Below are positions 1-10,609 of a DNA stretch of 64,000 nucleotides, piece by piece. Origin of the DNA: Ruegeria sp. AD91A (lineage in GTDB: Bacteria > Pseudomonadota > Alphaproteobacteria > Rhodobacterales > Rhodobacteraceae); assembly GCF_003443535.1 (NCBI RefSeq), contig NZ_CP031946.1:3555001-3619000 (forward strand). Direction: 5' to 3'. How positions within the stretch are numbered: the first letter of the stretch is position 1; every line of letters starts with the position of its first letter. The notes under the pieces were generated by a model. The model searched no databases and had not been told where the DNA came from. It saw only the letters and a list, made by a program, of their open reading frames with translations. The position numbers and the translations under genes are program-made.

Positions 1-1740
<1,740 letters not shown>

Positions 1741-1891
1741 GATCCAGTAATGGAAAGACAAATCAAAAACATACACCTCATTAAACATGGATAACTTCGC
1801 AGCAACACGCTGCGGTGTTGATTGAAACAACAACCGTGCGGCAACGCGCGTCGCCTCTTTGCAAAGCAAAAAGAGCGACGGGGATTTTCCT

Positions 1892-2011
1892 CGGTTTGGT
1901 GGTCATAGCGCAAGTGAAACACCCGGTCCCATCCCGAACCCGGAAGTTAAGCACTGCCGCGCCAATGGTACTTGGGCTTAAGCCCCGGGAGAGTAGGTCA
2001 CCGCCAAACCT
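1892..2011 (+). rRNA. rrf: 5S ribosomal RNA
   Basis: About 120 nt beginning CGGTTTGGTGGTCATAGCG and ending ACCGCCAAACC, so the two ends pair as helix I. The internal conserved stretch CCCATCCCGAACCCGGAAGT is present. It lies about 150 bp downstream of the 23S 3' end, in the same orientation. The ends may be off by one or two bases. Confidence 0.96.
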
Positions 2012-2095
2012 AGAAAAATCCCCCTTCTCTCTAAACGATGATAAAAACACTACCAGGTCTCAAATAGCCGAATAGGCAATAGACCACCAAAGTGT

Positions 2096-2172
<77 letters not shown>

Positions 2173-2202
2173 AAATTACCAGTAAAATATCAAGCACTTA
2201 GC

Positions 2203-2232
2203 GCTCCAAGGGGCGCTCCTTGCGCTTGGAGC
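2203..2232 (+). terminator. Possible hairpin at the end of the rrn operon
   Basis: GCTCCAAG at 2203-2210 pairs perfectly with CTTGGAGC at 2225-2232 across a 14-nt loop, 30 nt downstream of tRNA-fMet. No strong T-tract follows, so it is a weak intrinsic terminator or an RNA-processing hairpin. The rest of the 2173-2544 gap holds only the tRNA-like remnant and no convincing gene. Confidence 0.35.
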
Positions 2233-2358
2233 CTCCTCATGCGGCGCTGCAACGCTTACTCCAAAACGGCTTCACCGTCAGTGCTGTCAGCACCGTCAGC
2301 CAAAAAGACATTAAGACAATAATCGATCTCCCGGATGAATTGCTTAACGTCTTCACAT

Positions 2359-2408
2359 CGTCTGGCTCATGACCTGAAGGTCAGAGGGTCAAATCTTACT
2401 CCCGAAAC
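2359..2408 (+). repeat. Decayed copy of the tRNA-fMet 3' half (possible old att site)
   Basis: These 50 bases align without gaps to 2121-2170 of tRNA-fMet, with 43 of 50 identical, covering the anticodon arm, variable loop and T-arm. There is no 5' half and several stem bases are altered, so it is not a functional tRNA. A duplicated tRNA 3' end is the usual scar of site-specific integration. Alternatively it is a remnant of a tandem tRNA duplication. No integrase lies between the two copies. Confidence 0.6.
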
Positions 2409-2544
2409 AGGTCGAATAATCTCAACACAGCCCGATTTAGAGTAGACATCATACACGTTACCGGAGCGAATTGCGCTCTCGCCCGCGTGGACCTGAAACT
2501 ATCATCCTGATGGATCACAGGCCAATCATGCACTAACAATCTAC

Positions 2545-5247
2545 TTGGACCTGTCTGATGAGGTTGCGCGGGAAGAATTGGAACCTTGGGAGAGAAGTGT
2601 GGGATACATTGTCAAAGGTGTTTTAATTTGTTGCGCTGTCGCGCTTGTTTCTGTTTTTGCGGCCTGGCTTCTCCTGTCTTCCGCGTTGTTTTCTTCTGTC
2701 AGAACAGCTTTCGTTGAAAATCTGGTCAGCAAGAAACTTGGTCAGGACGTTAGAATAGAAGATGAAGTACGTCTCGGCCTTGGTCGGCAGTTGCAGATAT
2801 CAGCGGCAGGGCTGGTACTACCCGGTTCGCCGAAAACAGGTGCGAAGCTGGCGGCAATCGACAAACTTGAATTTGACATTTCCGCGCGTGACCTTTGGAA
2901 CAATAAGCTTTCGCTAAGTGGCCTTTCCGTCTCGGGTCTTCACCTGAACCTGATCACAGACAAAGATGGCGTTGGAAACTGGCGGTCCATTTCTCAAGCG
3001 GATGCTGCAGCCGGGAAAACCGCAAAGTCTCGGCCTCTACCTGTTGTCGGAATGCTGACGGACCGCAAAGTTGACCTGACGGATATCAGAATTTTTTATC
3101 AGAACGAATTGAACGGGCTTGAACTGGACCTGCAGCTTCCTGAACTGCTTTTGAAACGCAACGATCAAACCAACACTGCTACTGCGGTAGGAACCGGTTC
3201 GTTAAATGGAGAGGGGTTTGATCTGAGTGGGACGTTCCCAGCGGCAGATCCGTTTCAGGTATCGGTGGACTTTGAACAAGCCTCGATTGTTGCCGAAGAG
3301 GTCCCTCAGGAAAACGGGCTACAGGTGAGGACGACCATGGAGATTGCGGAACTTGGCCAGCTCCTCGACATCCTGAAGCTCAATCGTGTTTTGGAAGGTA
3401 CAGGGAATATTGCTGCAACAGTCCAAACGGCTGACGGCATAGCCCGGATCGATGATCTGACCGTGCTGGCGGAGTTGGATGGAGGTCAAAGCGTCTCGCT
3501 GACGGGGAAAATCGGAGAGTTGGGGAACCCGGGAGATGTATCGCTGACGACCCGTATTCGGTTGTTCCCGGAAAACTCTGAGCCAGCCCCCGCCGTATCA
3601 CGATATGATCTCAAACTTGTCGCGGTTGATATGGTTATGGACAGTGTTCCTGGGCAGGTTCCTCAGCGACAAATGGTAATTCAGACCAACGGGTTCACAT
3701 TGGATACCTCAGGCGAAGGCCCGCCCCCAATCAAGTTTTCCGAGCTTTCCCGAACACCCGAAGGCGCCTTGCGTGTCGGGAGCATCAACTTGAGAATTGG
3801 GAACCCAGCTGATCCGTTTATCATTTTGAACGGGTCGGTCGATGACGCGCTGAAGCTGCAAGGCATATCATCTGAAGGTCTGATGGATATTCCGGCAAGC
3901 AGCCTGATCTCACCAGAGCTGTTAGGGCCGGACGACCGGCTTGGCAGGTTTTCCGGCGACTTTCATTTGAGCGGCGGTATCAATCAGCTTTCGCTGACGA
4001 ATTTGGATGGTCAGACGAGTGAAACTGATGTCTGGGCCCTTGGGGTACATGGTTCTGTCAAGAATGTGCTCAAATTCGAGGACCTGGATCTGGCAATTGA
4101 TGTCGAAGTCCCATCCGGAGCGGATCTGTTGGAGGCACTGTCACTTGAACGCGTGGAAACCGGGCAAGCTCGCTTTGAAATAGGGTTGGTTAGCCAAGGC
4201 ACCGATTGGAACGCAAATGCCAAAGTCGAGGTTGCCGACTCTGTCCTGCAAATTGCAGCCGATCTTGATGATGCAACAAGCGACCCTGTATTGCGGGGTG
4301 CCATTGAAAGTGACCTGATAAAGATAGATCAGATCCGAACCATCGTTCAGGCGGTCGCACAGTTGAGGAAGTTAGGCGGTTCAGAGCCGAGCGAAGAAGA
4401 CGCCAATAAAGAAGCCAGTGACACTGGCCCGCTAAGAGATGTGACGCTTAAACCTATCGGCCGTTCGATTCTGTTGTCCGGTATGGATATGGATGTTGAT
4501 ATTGATCTTCGGCACATAGAAGGGGCCAAAGGCATCAGCAGTTTGCAAAGCGAACTGACGCTCAACGAAAATGAGTTCAAGGCCGGGCCTTTGAAGTTTG
4601 AATACGGAGGCGCTCATTTCGATGTCAGCGGGCAAATGGATCTGTCGGACGAAGCGCATCTGCTTACGTTGACCGGCAAGGCAGGCGGTTGGCAACTGGA
4701 TGATATTCTTCACAGTCTGAACTTCAAAAAGGGCGCCAGCGGTACGATCTACGCAGATTTTTCGGTGACCGGAGAAACCGATTCACCCAAACACTTTGCC
4801 AACACCATGAGCGGCAGCGCCACAGTTTCAATGCGCGATGGCTCGATCGAAACCCAGCTTCTTGATCTGGCAGGGCTAGGGGTCTTGCCTTGGGTGTTTA
4901 CCAAGGAAAAACAAAAGGTTGCTCCAATCGTATGCTTGCGCGCACCGATCAGTATTTCCAATGGGAATATTTCGACGAAACAAACCACTATGGAAACAGA
5001 TCATGTTCAGGTTGTTGTCTTCGGCGATGTTAATGTGGCTGGTAAAGCCCTGGACTTGAATCTGCAGCCCCGAAAGATCGGCGAACCTCTTTCGAAGAGC
5101 CCCTGGCCAGTGACTTTAAGGGGGCCTCTATCCGAGCCGAAAATCAAGGTCAAAGATGGGCCGAAACGGCTGAAACGATCTGACGGTGCGGACAAAATGC
5201 CTGCAAAAAGGAAACTCTGTGTTCCGGATATCTTGCAATTGCAATAG
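2545..5247 (+). CDS. AsmA family protein
   Basis: A 900-residue protein with one N-terminal membrane segment (about residues 22-50), followed by a long, mostly periplasmic beta-rich region and an AsmA-like C-terminal domain. AsmA-type proteins are anchored in the inner membrane and are linked to phospholipid transport and outer-membrane biogenesis; assignment rests on overall architecture and family-like sequence. The frame opens at TTG 2545 without a clear ribosome binding site. A GTG at 2599, preceded by GGGAGAG, would remove 18 residues and still leave the membrane anchor, so the start is uncertain. It stands alone between the rRNA operon and a convergent arginine operon. Confidence 0.75.
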   Translation: MDLSDEVAREELEPWERSVGYIVKGVLICCAVALVSVFAAWLLLSSALFSSVRTAFVENLVSKKLGQDVRIEDEVRLGLGRQLQISAAGLVLPGSPKTGAKLAAIDKLEFDISARDLWNNKLSLSGLSVSGLHLNLITDKDGVGNWRSISQADAAAGKTAKSRPLPVVGMLTDRKVDLTDIRIFYQNELNGLELDLQLPELLLKRNDQTNTATAVGTGSLNGEGFDLSGTFPAADPFQVSVDFEQASIVAEEVPQENGLQVRTTMEIAELGQLLDILKLNRVLEGTGNIAATVQTADGIARIDDLTVLAELDGGQSVSLTGKIGELGNPGDVSLTTRIRLFPENSEPAPAVSRYDLKLVAVDMVMDSVPGQVPQRQMVIQTNGFTLDTSGEGPPPIKFSELSRTPEGALRVGSINLRIGNPADPFIILNGSVDDALKLQGISSEGLMDIPASSLISPELLGPDDRLGRFSGDFHLSGGINQLSLTNLDGQTSETDVWALGVHGSVKNVLKFEDLDLAIDVEVPSGADLLEALSLERVETGQARFEIGLVSQGTDWNANAKVEVADSVLQIAADLDDATSDPVLRGAIESDLIKIDQIRTIVQAVAQLRKLGGSEPSEEDANKEASDTGPLRDVTLKPIGRSILLSGMDMDVDIDLRHIEGAKGISSLQSELTLNENEFKAGPLKFEYGGAHFDVSGQMDLSDEAHLLTLTGKAGGWQLDDILHSLNFKKGASGTIYADFSVTGETDSPKHFANTMSGSATVSMRDGSIETQLLDLAGLGVLPWVFTKEKQKVAPIVCLRAPISISNGNISTKQTTMETDHVQVVVFGDVNVAGKALDLNLQPRKIGEPLSKSPWPVTLRGPLSEPKIKVKDGPKRLKRSDGADKMPAKRKLCVPDILQLQ

Positions 5248-5300
5248 CGGCGGAGGTGGTTGGTTCCTAAACAAATCCGGAACTCGGGAAGGATGACAAT

Positions 5301-5331
5301 GTGTCCGAAAGAAGTTTTCTGCTTCGGGCAC
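5301..5331. repeat. Inverted repeat between convergent genes
   Basis: GTGTCCGAA at 5301-5309 can pair with TTCGGGCAC at 5323-5331 (one G-U pair) between the 3' ends of the AsmA-like gene and the dimethylargininase-like gene. Its position suits a bidirectional terminator, but there is no T-tract on either side. Confidence 0.3.
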
Positions 5332-5467
5332 GGAGAGTGGACTTCAGGGCAAACTCTGCAAGAAGTCCGACATCCCTTGGGTCAGGATGCATTGCTTCAA
5401 AAAAAGACCGGGAACTGTTGATCGCTTCCAACAAGTGCGCCGCTCGCCAGTAGTCGGCAACAGGTCC

Positions 5468-6250
5468 TCAGAATCTCAACGAAAGACAGGACATACCACC
5501 ATCCAGCTTTGCACAATCGGTGTTGTCAATTTCAACGACCTCAAAGCCTTCACGGTCCAGCATCTCTGCGGTGCGAGGGAATCCAGCTGCCATCAGTACC
5601 AGATTGTTGAACCGGATCGCGTTGGCAGCTGCCTCTTCACCGTCTGCAACATGCAGCACCCGGTAACCTTCAAAGCAGCCCGAAGCGTCCAATCGCCGGG
5701 TCGCAAGGATTGTCTCAGCATCCATAAGCGAGCAATCCGTTTTAAAGTGTAAAACCCCCTCGGGCGTGAACACTTCCCGCAGTTTGCACCCCCATTCAGA
5801 GGTGATTTTCGCCAGTTCCTCGACACCTTCTGCGTCAGTGCGATCCGACCGGCCCACCAGAATTTCACGCCCGGTTACCAGGATGTCTCCACCTTCGATA
5901 TGGCCGGGACCTTTGATTTCCATGATCGTTTCGTAGCAGGCACGCAGTGTCGGGGCCATTTCGGCCACTTCCCCCATCCGCGAAGGTGCGCCAGGCCGCA
6001 TCAGCACAGCACCCTGCGGCAGGCAAAGGGCCGTGTCTTCAACAAACTGCGCGTCAGGAAACACATCCAGGGGTTCAAGCTCGATCACCTGCGCCCCGGT
6101 GCTTTTCAGTGCTGCCACATATGCCTTATGCGCGGCTATCATCCCGCCGAAATCCGGGTTTCCGATATCTTCTGCTCGCAATCCGTCAGCTATGGTCGGA
6201 GCCGGGCGTCGGGTGATGGCGCGGGAAAACTCAAAACTTGGGTCTGGCAT
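5468..6250 (-). CDS. Dimethylargininase (DDAH)-like hydrolase
   Basis: A 260-residue protein of the guanidino-group-modifying (pentein) superfamily. Visible landmarks are FVEDTA, HIEGGDIL, LHFKTDCSL (catalytic His region) and a C-terminal MSCLSLRF carrying the nucleophilic Cys, about residue 255. Length and motifs match DDAH, which hydrolyses NG-methylated arginines to citrulline and methylamines in the cytoplasm. It is the last gene of the tetR-aruH-aruI-ddah operon, three bases after aruI. That context suggests a role in catabolism of arginine or methylarginine. The substrate is inferred from family; plain arginine deiminase or another guanidino compound remains possible. Confidence 0.8.
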   Translation of the reverse strand: MPDPSFEFSRAITRRPAPTIADGLRAEDIGNPDFGGMIAAHKAYVAALKSTGAQVIELEPLDVFPDAQFVEDTALCLPQGAVLMRPGAPSRMGEVAEMAPTLRACYETIMEIKGPGHIEGGDILVTGREILVGRSDRTDAEGVEELAKITSEWGCKLREVFTPEGVLHFKTDCSLMDAETILATRRLDASGCFEGYRVLHVADGEEAAANAIRFNNLVLMAAGFPRTAEMLDREGFEVVEIDNTDCAKLDGGMSCLSLRF

Positions 6251-6253
6251 TTT

Positions 6254-7858
6254 TCAATCTTTCTGAGGTTCGAATTTCGGAGCGGTGATTTCGATCATCG
6301 CCGGTCCGCCCAGGGCGGCAGATTCGCGCAACGCTTGCGCGACGGCCTGCGGTTCTGCGGGAGCCGTGGTGAATGAAAGGCCAAATGACTTGGCCGTTGC
6401 TGCAAAATCGGGGGGCGAGGGGTTACATCCTATGACCGTCACACCCGCATCCTGCATCGATGTGGCAATTTCACGGTATCCGTGATTGTTCCAGATCACG
6501 AAAGTGACCGACAGGTTTTCGTCTGCCGCGGCCATTGCTTCAGGCAGTGAAAACTGCGCACCTCCATCGCCGACGATACATATTACCCGCACCGTCGGAT
6601 CGGCGATCGACGCGCCGATGGCTGCGGGTATGCCATAGCCGAGCGCACCATATCCCGTTGCCGCATTGAACCAGCCACCTGCCCGGTCGTGGTCGTAGTA
6701 AAGATTGCCCGCATAAATGGGCTGGGTGGAATCCCCGACCATCAGAGCATTCGGAGACGCGGAGCGCATTGCATTCAGTATTTCTACCTGATGGCGATAA
6801 TTCGGGCCGATCTCCTGCCAGGCCGCGTCGCGCGTTTTTCTGGCACGTTCCGCTCCGTCGCTTTGTTTTGCCTCTTGCGGCAAAGCCTCGACCAGAGCGG
6901 GCAAAACCAGGTCGACGTCACCTTGAATGGCAACCGCTGCCTCATGCCGTGACAGTTGATCGCTGCACCGATCAACCCATATCAGGCCTGACATTTCCGC
7001 AAATTGACCGGTGGCATACATGTCATAGTCGGTTGGCCCAAGCTCGGATCCCAAGGCCAGAACGCAATCGGCGCTTTCTATCAACGCGCGCACCGCCTTC
7101 AAGCTGGGGCTGGCCGGAACGGTCAGAATATGCCCGTGCATCAGGCCGCGTGCATTGACGGTTTGCACAACGGGGGCATCCAGGGCTTCGGCCAGTGCTT
7201 GCAACCCGGCCTCAGCACGTTTCGCCCCGCCGCCTGCCAGAATGACGACTTTCTTTGCTTCAGCCAGTTGTTTGGCGGCATGTGTGATCAATACCGGGTT
7301 GACCGGAGACTCTGGATCGATCGATTCAACTGGTGTTTCCTGATATTCCAACGCTGCGATATCCAGCGGAACCTCTATATGCACCGGACCGGGGCGACCG
7401 TTGGTGAGGTTGTGAAAAACACGCGCCAAGACCGGGTCCAGAGCGTTTCTGTCGGAGACTTGTTCGGACGCCAGTGCAACCGTTTTGGCCAGCCCAAGTT
7501 GATCAGGCAACTCATGCAGGTGCCCTAAGCTTTTACCAAGAGACGCAGTTTTGTTGACACCGGATACCACCAGCATCGGTATTGAATCGCCTCGCGCCTG
7601 CGCCATCGGCGTCAGCGTATTGGTCAATCCGGGGCCAGTGATCACAAAGGCTACTCCCGGCTTGCCCGACGCACGTGCATAGCCATCAGCCATGAAACCT
7701 GCGCCCTGTTCGTGTCTGGGTGTAATGTGCCGGATGCCCGAGGCAGCAAGACCTCGGTACAGCTCAACCGTGTGAACGCCCGGTATTCCAAAGACGCAGG
7801 TCACATCCCTTTGGCGAAGCTTGGCAACCAGAGCCTCGCCAATTGTCATTCCGCTCAT
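6254..7858 (-). CDS. aruI: 5-guanidino-2-oxopentanoate decarboxylase-like ThDP enzyme (AruI)
   Basis: A 534-residue thiamine-diphosphate enzyme with the three-domain acetolactate-synthase fold. The N-terminal pyrimidine-binding domain has the HEQGAGFMADGYAR catalytic Glu region; a central domain follows; the C-terminal domain has the ThDP motif VGDGGAQFS...WNN. In the Pseudomonas arginine transaminase pathway AruI decarboxylates 2-ketoarginine to 4-guanidinobutyraldehyde. Its ATGA overlap with the AruH-like aminotransferase gene (7855-7858) reproduces the known aruH-aruI pairing and is the main reason for this name. Sequence alone would also fit another 2-oxo-acid decarboxylase or an acetolactate synthase-like enzyme. 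Confidence 0.78.
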   Translation of the reverse strand: MSGMTIGEALVAKLRQRDVTCVFGIPGVHTVELYRGLAASGIRHITPRHEQGAGFMADGYARASGKPGVAFVITGPGLTNTLTPMAQARGDSIPMLVVSGVNKTASLGKSLGHLHELPDQLGLAKTVALASEQVSDRNALDPVLARVFHNLTNGRPGPVHIEVPLDIAALEYQETPVESIDPESPVNPVLITHAAKQLAEAKKVVILAGGGAKRAEAGLQALAEALDAPVVQTVNARGLMHGHILTVPASPSLKAVRALIESADCVLALGSELGPTDYDMYATGQFAEMSGLIWVDRCSDQLSRHEAAVAIQGDVDLVLPALVEALPQEAKQSDGAERARKTRDAAWQEIGPNYRHQVEILNAMRSASPNALMVGDSTQPIYAGNLYYDHDRAGGWFNAATGYGALGYGIPAAIGASIADPTVRVICIVGDGGAQFSLPEAMAAADENLSVTFVIWNNHGYREIATSMQDAGVTVIGCNPSPPDFAATAKSFGLSFTTAPAEPQAVAQALRESAALGGPAMIEITAPKFEPQKD

Positions 7859-9039
7859 GCGACCTCACGTGATTTGCTGTTGGCGTGATCGATGATACGA
7901 GAGACGGCAGTGCCAAAGTCGGTGTCACTGATCGTCAGGGCGACCCGCACCCAGTCCTTCAGGCTGTCCCCAAAGGCGGATCCCGGCATGACGGCCACCC
8001 CGGCCTGTAGCAGATCCCAGGCATACGCTTCGCCATCCAGCCCAGTGGCGGAAACGTTGATGAGTGCGAACATTCCCGCTTCGGGCCGGTGGACAGTCAG
8101 ATCTGTTTCCGCTTCAAGGCGATCGGCCAGCAGGGTGGCGCGGCCAGAAAAGCGGGCGGCCATGCCGGGGGCAACCTCGGACCCGTCGCGGATCGCTTTT
8201 TCGGTCATGTCCGCGATGAAAGGCTGGTTGCCAAAAAGCATGGTCTCGGAATAGGGCAATAGCGCTTCGCAGAACGCGGCGGGCCCTACACACCAGCCAC
8301 TGCGGAACCCAGGAGCGGCATGAGATTTCGAGATGGATGATACGCCAATGACACGATCCGCCAGTTCCGGATCCGCCAATGGCGAAACAAATCGGGCACC
8401 GTCAAAGATCAATTCTTCATAGACCTCGTCCGAGATGATCCACAAGTCATGCGCAATAGCGAGCTGCCCGATCTTGGCAACATCTGCGGCGGTCAGGATC
8501 GCGCCCGTCGGGTTATGTGGCGTAGTCAGGAGAATGGCGCGGCTGCGCGGAGTGATGCGGGCCGCGATATCTTCGGCCTGCATACGAAACCCGTGCTCTG
8601 GCCGCAGCGGTGCGGGTACCATCTCGGCCCCGGATGCGCGAACGACACCTTCATAGGTCGCGTACATCGGATCGCCGACCAGAACTTCGTCACCGGCCTC
8701 TGCGACCCCGGCCATGGCTGCAAACAGGGCGGTCTGCGTTCCAGGAAAGCACAGAAAGTTCTCAGGCTCGAATGCCCGCCCGCGAGAGGCGGAATAGCGT
8801 GCAGCCAGCGCGTCAAGCAGTCCGGCTTCTCCGCGCCCATTGGAATACCCTGTCCGCTGCGCCCGCAATGAGGTAACGGTGGTTTCGACCAATGCGTCCG
8901 ACACGGGCACGTCCGGTTCTCCAATCGTCATTTCGACGATATCCGCTCCGGCTTTGATAAGGTCGCGCGCTTTCAGGTGCACGCCCCACTTTGCGCCACC
9001 CAAGCCCGCCAACCGTTCTGTCACCGATGTGATCTTCAT
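7855..9039 (-). CDS. aruH: Arginine:pyruvate transaminase-like class I aminotransferase (AruH)
   Basis: A 394-residue fold-type I PLP aminotransferase. Visible are the NPTGAIL motif, ISDEVYEELIF, the PLP-lysine motif SSISKSHAAPGFRSGW and the C-terminal substrate-carboxylate arginine region (WVRVALT). AruH transfers the alpha-amino group of arginine to pyruvate, giving 2-ketoarginine. The gene overlaps tetR upstream and aruI downstream by ATGA, so translation is coupled. A basic amino acid importer lies divergently. Family resemblance gives only a generic class I aminotransferase; arginine specificity is inferred from the aruI neighbour and the transporter. Confidence 0.78.
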   Translation of the reverse strand: MKITSVTERLAGLGGAKWGVHLKARDLIKAGADIVEMTIGEPDVPVSDALVETTVTSLRAQRTGYSNGRGEAGLLDALAARYSASRGRAFEPENFLCFPGTQTALFAAMAGVAEAGDEVLVGDPMYATYEGVVRASGAEMVPAPLRPEHGFRMQAEDIAARITPRSRAILLTTPHNPTGAILTAADVAKIGQLAIAHDLWIISDEVYEELIFDGARFVSPLADPELADRVIGVSSISKSHAAPGFRSGWCVGPAAFCEALLPYSETMLFGNQPFIADMTEKAIRDGSEVAPGMAARFSGRATLLADRLEAETDLTVHRPEAGMFALINVSATGLDGEAYAWDLLQAGVAVMPGSAFGDSLKDWVRVALTISDTDFGTAVSRIIDHANSKSREVA

Positions 9040-9692
9040 GACTGCTCCGCCTCTTTGGTCAATGAAATCCCGACGATGGCGCTGACAGAATCCAAACCGA
9101 TCTGCGCCAGTTGGCCTTCGGAAAAAGCATCCGGAAGCGCACCCCCTTCAAGCCACAGGCCGTCGATCACCGCGTTGCAGGCAATGGCCAGTTGCATTGC
9201 TTCTGACGCTGCGACCGAGCGCCCTGTTTCCTGCAATGCGGCGACGATCAGCTTCTCGAGGTGATCCCGGAAATAGTTGTAGGTTTGCTGGTGAATGCGC
9301 TGCATTTTCGGGTCGTGCTGCACCTTGTTCAGGAAGCCTGCCCACAAGGCCACAGCGCTTGGATCGACGATTGGTGGTCGCAGTGACGCGTCGACGAAGT
9401 TGGTCAGCCGAGACACCGCGCTTCCCTTTCCTGACGAAGCAGCTGTCTGGTCTGTCAGCGTATTCATGTGGTGCTCATACGCCGCCTGAACCAGATCTTC
9501 CTTGGATGAGAAATAGTGCCGGATCAGCCCTTGGGTCACGTTCGCGCGGGCTGCGATCTCACGCACTGTGGCGCCCCGAACGCCCATCTCGGCGATCAGG
9601 TCCAAAGTCGCCAGAATCAGCGCCTCGCGGCGAAACTTGGCAGACTCACGTTTAAATTTGCGGCTGTCGTCCTGCACGTCAGTGTCATCCAT
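9036..9692 (-). CDS. TetR/BetI-type transcriptional regulator
   Basis: A 218-residue regulator with an N-terminal TetR helix-turn-helix (about residues 20-66, including GVRGATVREIAARANVTQGLIRHYF in two halves) and a C-terminal ligand domain like that of BetI-type repressors. It is the first gene of the tetR-aruH-aruI-ddah operon, overlapping aruH by four bases. It is divergent from the ABC transporter genes across a 77 bp gap, so it probably controls both. The ATG at 9692-9690 was chosen; a second in-frame Met is absent nearby. The ligand is unknown; arginine, 2-ketoarginine or a methylarginine are reasonable guesses. Confidence 0.85.
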   Translation of the reverse strand: MDDTDVQDDSRKFKRESAKFRREALILATLDLIAEMGVRGATVREIAARANVTQGLIRHYFSSKEDLVQAAYEHHMNTLTDQTAASSGKGSAVSRLTNFVDASLRPPIVDPSAVALWAGFLNKVQHDPKMQRIHQQTYNYFRDHLEKLIVAALQETGRSVAASEAMQLAIACNAVIDGLWLEGGALPDAFSEGQLAQIGLDSVSAIVGISLTKEAEQS

Positions 9693-9703
9693 GGCATGGA
9701 GTT

Positions 9704-9721
9704 ATTATACACTTGCATAAT
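9704..9721. promoter_or_regulatory. Candidate operator between tetR and the ABC genes
   Basis: The inverted repeat ATTAT-N8-ATAAT occupies 9704-9721, just upstream of the tetR start and 50-66 bp before the ATPase start. It is the best dyad in the 77 bp divergent promoter region. It is short and AT-rich, so it could equally be part of a -10 element. Confidence 0.35.
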
Positions 9722-9769
9722 TGCGAGATTCGGGGCTTACTGCAAGCTGAAATCAGAAGATTCTTGGAT

Positions 9770-10567
9770 ATGGACACAGCCAAAGCAGTTTCACCCGCAC
9801 CCGAAGCAATCACGCCCGACGAGGCGATAAAGGTTGAGGACTTGCATAAATCCTTCGGTACGCTGGAGGTTCTGAAGGGCGTCTCTCTGACTGCAAACAA
9901 GGGGGATGTTGTTGCCATTATCGGGGGATCGGGCTCTGGAAAATCCACCATGCTGCGCTGCATCAACTTTTTGGAAACACCGAGTTCAGGAAAGATCAAC
10001 ATTGGCGGCGAACTGGTTGAAATGCACGCGGATGGCAGCCCCTCCAACCGCCGTCAGATCGAACGCATCCGCACGCGGCTGGCCATGGTCTTCCAGCAGT
10101 TCAATCTGTGGACACACCGTACGCTTTTGGAAAACGTGATCGAAGTGCCCGTGCATGTCCTCAAGGTGCCGAAGGCAGAGGCTATCGCGCGGGCGCATGA
10201 ACTGCTGAAGAGGGTGGGCCTCGGCGACAAGGCCGACACCTATCCGGCCTATCTTTCGGGTGGTCAGCAACAGCGCGCCGCCATCGCCCGGGCGCTTGCC
10301 GTCGATCCTTCGGTGATGCTTTTCGATGAACCCACGTCAGCGCTTGATCCCGAGCTTGTAGGCGAAGTTCTGACCGTGATCCGCGATCTTGCCGGCGAAG
10401 GGCGCACAATGCTGCTTGTTACCCATGAAATGAAATTCGCACGCGAAGTCGCAGACCACGTTGTCTATCTCTTCGAGGGCCGCATCGAAGAGCAGGGCCC
10501 ACCTGCCGAGGTCTTCGGAAACCCGAAATCAGAGCGCCTGAAGCAGTTCCTCAGCTCGGTCGCCTGA
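9770..10567 (+). CDS. Polar/basic amino acid ABC importer, ATP-binding subunit
   Basis: A 265-residue ABC ATPase of the HisP/GlnQ/AotP type, with Walker A GGSGSGKST, Q-loop VFQQFNLW, signature LSGGQQQR, Walker B VMLFDEPTSALD and H-loop VTHEMKFA. The frame is open from TTG 9713, but ATG 9770 is preferred because the family domain starts about 20 residues later and the upstream stretch overlaps the candidate operator. It is the first gene of a four-gene importer (ATPase, binding protein, two permeases) divergent from the arginine catabolic operon. That makes arginine, ornithine or lysine the likely cargo. Confidence 0.9.
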   Translation: MDTAKAVSPAPEAITPDEAIKVEDLHKSFGTLEVLKGVSLTANKGDVVAIIGGSGSGKSTMLRCINFLETPSSGKINIGGELVEMHADGSPSNRRQIERIRTRLAMVFQQFNLWTHRTLLENVIEVPVHVLKVPKAEAIARAHELLKRVGLGDKADTYPAYLSGGQQQRAAIARALAVDPSVMLFDEPTSALDPELVGEVLTVIRDLAGEGRTMLLVTHEMKFAREVADHVVYLFEGRIEEQGPPAEVFGNPKSERLKQFLSSVA

Positions 10568-10609
10568 TCCGGAAAAACAACACATAATGAACCAAAAGGG
10601 AGTACCAAA

